A stretch of 64,000 nt of DNA from Gonapodya prolifera JEL478. Taxonomy: Eukaryota; Monoblepharomycota; Monoblepharidomycetes; Monoblepharidales; Gonapodyaceae. The translations under genes and the position numbers were made by a program. The first letter of the stretch is position 1, and each line of letters begins with the position of its first letter. Under the pieces are notes generated by a model. That model worked only from the letters and a program-made list of their open reading frames with translations, searched no databases and was not told where the DNA came from. The stretch spans positions 62,001 to 126,000 of the forward strand of contig KQ965741.1 in NCBI GenBank assembly GCA_001574975.1, given 5' to 3'. Positions 62,133-64,000 of this stretch are shown in pieces.

Positions 62133-63824
62133 TCACTTCACGAGATCGGGAGTCAGCTGTTGATTTCGGTACACCGTTGTGTCGATGTAATACCGCAGCA
62201 TGCCCTCCACCTCGGCTTTGCTCATGAGAGGCACTTCAAACTTGCGCAGCCCAGGTATCGATGTGACTTTTCCCGAGAACTCATCCATTTTCTCCGTGTA
62301 GACTCCCACAACTTTGGAAGGATCGGGAAAGCGTGACAGAATTTGTTTGGCGTCCAAACGGTCGGGCTTTGGTGTGGCACCTGGCGGCGCGTTCGGATTT
62401 CCGTTCAAGGACGGTGCTGTTGCGAGAAGACGGTTCAAAGATGGGCTCTCAATGATCAGTTCTGAGGCATTGAGTGTCCCCAAAAACGCGGATTTTGGTA
62501 TGTGAGTGTCACCGAGGAGAACATGGAGGAAGGGGCGAACAAGGGAAAGGCGGTCCGACGGGAGGGGTTTGTTGTCGAGATCGGCATACGCTGTGGTTGA
62601 GAGGAGAGCGTTGACCGAATCTATTGCAAATAGGATCGGCGGTCGACTAGCGGTTGAAAAAAGATGAATGAACGACATTTGAGAGTTCCAATACAAAACC
62701 TCGACCTACTCATTCCCAACAGAGAGCTCCTCGAAAAAGGCGTCAAGCACTGCGTGAGCGTGTTGGCTGTCGTTGGCTCCAACGTCGAGAAGGGTGGAAA
62801 GATCTGATTCTTTCGTCAGGTGGGAACGCCCGAAGTTTCGAGGTTTAGAGAGACGGGTCTAAGAAGTTTAAGTGGTTAACTTCAGAAGAAAAATAAATCC
62901 CACTGCGTAAAGCGTACCTTGTGTAAAGCGCTGCCGCTAAATTGTTTGATGTCTTGCAAAACACGGGAAGCGAGTTCGGGTTGATCAAACAAGTCGGTCC
63001 CTTCGCGCGGATGAAAGGGCTGGAAGGCGTCGGTCCACTCCGCAGCTATGAATTTTGCAGAGATCTTGTGAACAAAATGGGGAGGATTTCACAGAGGACC
63101 GGGAAACTTACGCCTGGTGATGTAAACAACGATCCAGCCCATTTCTTGACATCGTGTGACCGTTTGCAAGAGCAAGGAGCTCGTACCGACGCCGGGAGGT
63201 CCCGCTACAGAAGTTCAATACCGAATGGCATTTGTCCTCCTGGTTCACCTTGTTCCACGTAGGGAAGCACTCACTAAGGATGAGGCGGTGTTGGTTAGAC
63301 TTCCGGTCAGGTTCTGTGATAGTGTGGTGAATAATGTCCAAGGAAGACTTCCGCAAAAGAAGGGCTGGTATTCCATGGATGAATTCGAACTTCGGAAATA
63401 ATTTATCAGCTGCGAGCCGAGCACTATCACTCAGGACCAGACCACCCACATCCTTTTCGAGGGATTTCGGAAGTCGCTGCGACCCCATTCGTTTCATAAT
63501 GGGGTCTGGAATCCGCAGAACCCGGTTCACATTGTCTGGACCGGCAGTCTCCTGGTGGGAACATTTGAGTGAAGGCTGATTGAGTTACGCGAGAATGATC
63601 CTCACAGCGGAGAGATTCTGGAGAATAATTTTTGGCGCAGGTCGCTTTTCAATCGGTACGCTGACATCCCGTAGAATGGTACCTCCACTTTTCTGCAAGA
63701 AGCTGTGATCCAACGAGCTGGGCATTCAAAAACGAATCAGTGGACCCACTCTGTCACCCGTCTTTCGAACTGCAACCGAAGACTTCTTCAGGGGCCCCGC
63801 AATCTTTTTCTTTCCTGGCACCAT
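62133..63824 (-). CDS. RSM23: Mitochondrial small ribosomal subunit protein mS29 (DAP3/Rsm23)
   Basis: GTP-binding-fold protein of the mitoribosomal small subunit head. Exon 1 starts MVPGKKKIAGPLKKSSVAVR (ATG at 63824), a basic leader. Next come VEVPFYGMSAYRLKSDL and NVNRVLRIPDPIMKRMGSQR. The nucleotide loop region is AGPPGVGTSSLLLQTV, followed by CQEMGWIVVYIT. Later blocks are LLDVGANDSQHAHAVLDAFF and the Walker-B-like strand PPILFAIDSVNALLST. Then comes VPLMSKAEVEGMLRYYIDTT, typical of the family C-terminus; stop at 62133. At least five introns. The P-loop reads GPPGVGTS: the lysine of GxxGxGK[ST] is a threonine, so canonical nucleotide binding is doubtful. An in-frame extension upstream of 63824 lacks an ATG. 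Confidence 0.85.
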
Positions 63825-64000
63825 TGCTGTGACGATTGATTGGAGGTGGCGGGGGGGTTCCGGGTGAGAATCGACGAGCAGCGCGCGTTGCAAGCCCAAA
63901 AGAGTGGCATCAGCACGCACCAAGGGGTGAAGCAGTAGCTCCGAACGTCCTGACTACATTGTGCGAGGCGAGATTGACAAGGCAGGTTGAAGCGCGTTGG

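Overview
The window is nuclear DNA of a filamentous or yeast-like fungus, most likely a basidiomycete. Genes are close together and mostly single-copy housekeeping genes. Nearly all are cut by many short introns (about 45-110 nt, GT-AG, with one clear GC-AG case). Exon structures were rebuilt by hand by joining reading frames at splice sites and checking that phase and protein family stay continuous; they are models, not transcripts.

Layout: 0-9 kb holds the end of a membrane protein (+), a C2H2 zinc-finger factor (-), L-threonine aldolase GLY1 (-) and a factor with two GATA zinc fingers (-). 10-17 kb holds the NatB catalytic subunit (+), a WD-repeat protein of the DUF2415 type (+) and mitochondrial ATP synthase alpha ATP1 (+). 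17-27 kb holds a GNAT acetyltransferase (-), an AreA-GATA-like (DUF1752) protein (-), a MORN-repeat protein (+), PCNA (-), an unrecognised gene divergent from PCNA (+) and the Ran-binding protein MOG1 (+). 27-44 kb holds an unrecognised two-exon gene (-), the PP2A B55 subunit CDC55 (-), a large CCCH zinc-finger protein (+), Integrator subunit 4 (-) and the LIM-RhoGAP LRG1 (-). 45-55 kb holds a fungal transcription-factor-domain protein (-), the RNA polymerase III largest subunit (-) and, divergent from it, splicing factor CWC15 (+). 55-60 kb is gene-poor, with a 70-bp direct repeat, a 20-bp inverted repeat and an unresolved coiled-coil gene. 60-64 kb holds a septin (+) and mitochondrial ribosomal protein mS29/DAP3 (-).

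I found no CRISPR array, operon, recognisable transposase, or intact or recognisable viral element. The content is core eukaryotic machinery: transcription (Pol III, Integrator, several DNA-binding factors), splicing, replication, mitochondrial ATP synthesis and translation, nuclear transport, and Rho/septin morphogenesis. The most unusual items are a fungal INTS4 gene, an mS29 protein whose P-loop lacks its lysine, a GC-AG intron in PCNA, and the repeat-flanked 56-58.4 kb segment.
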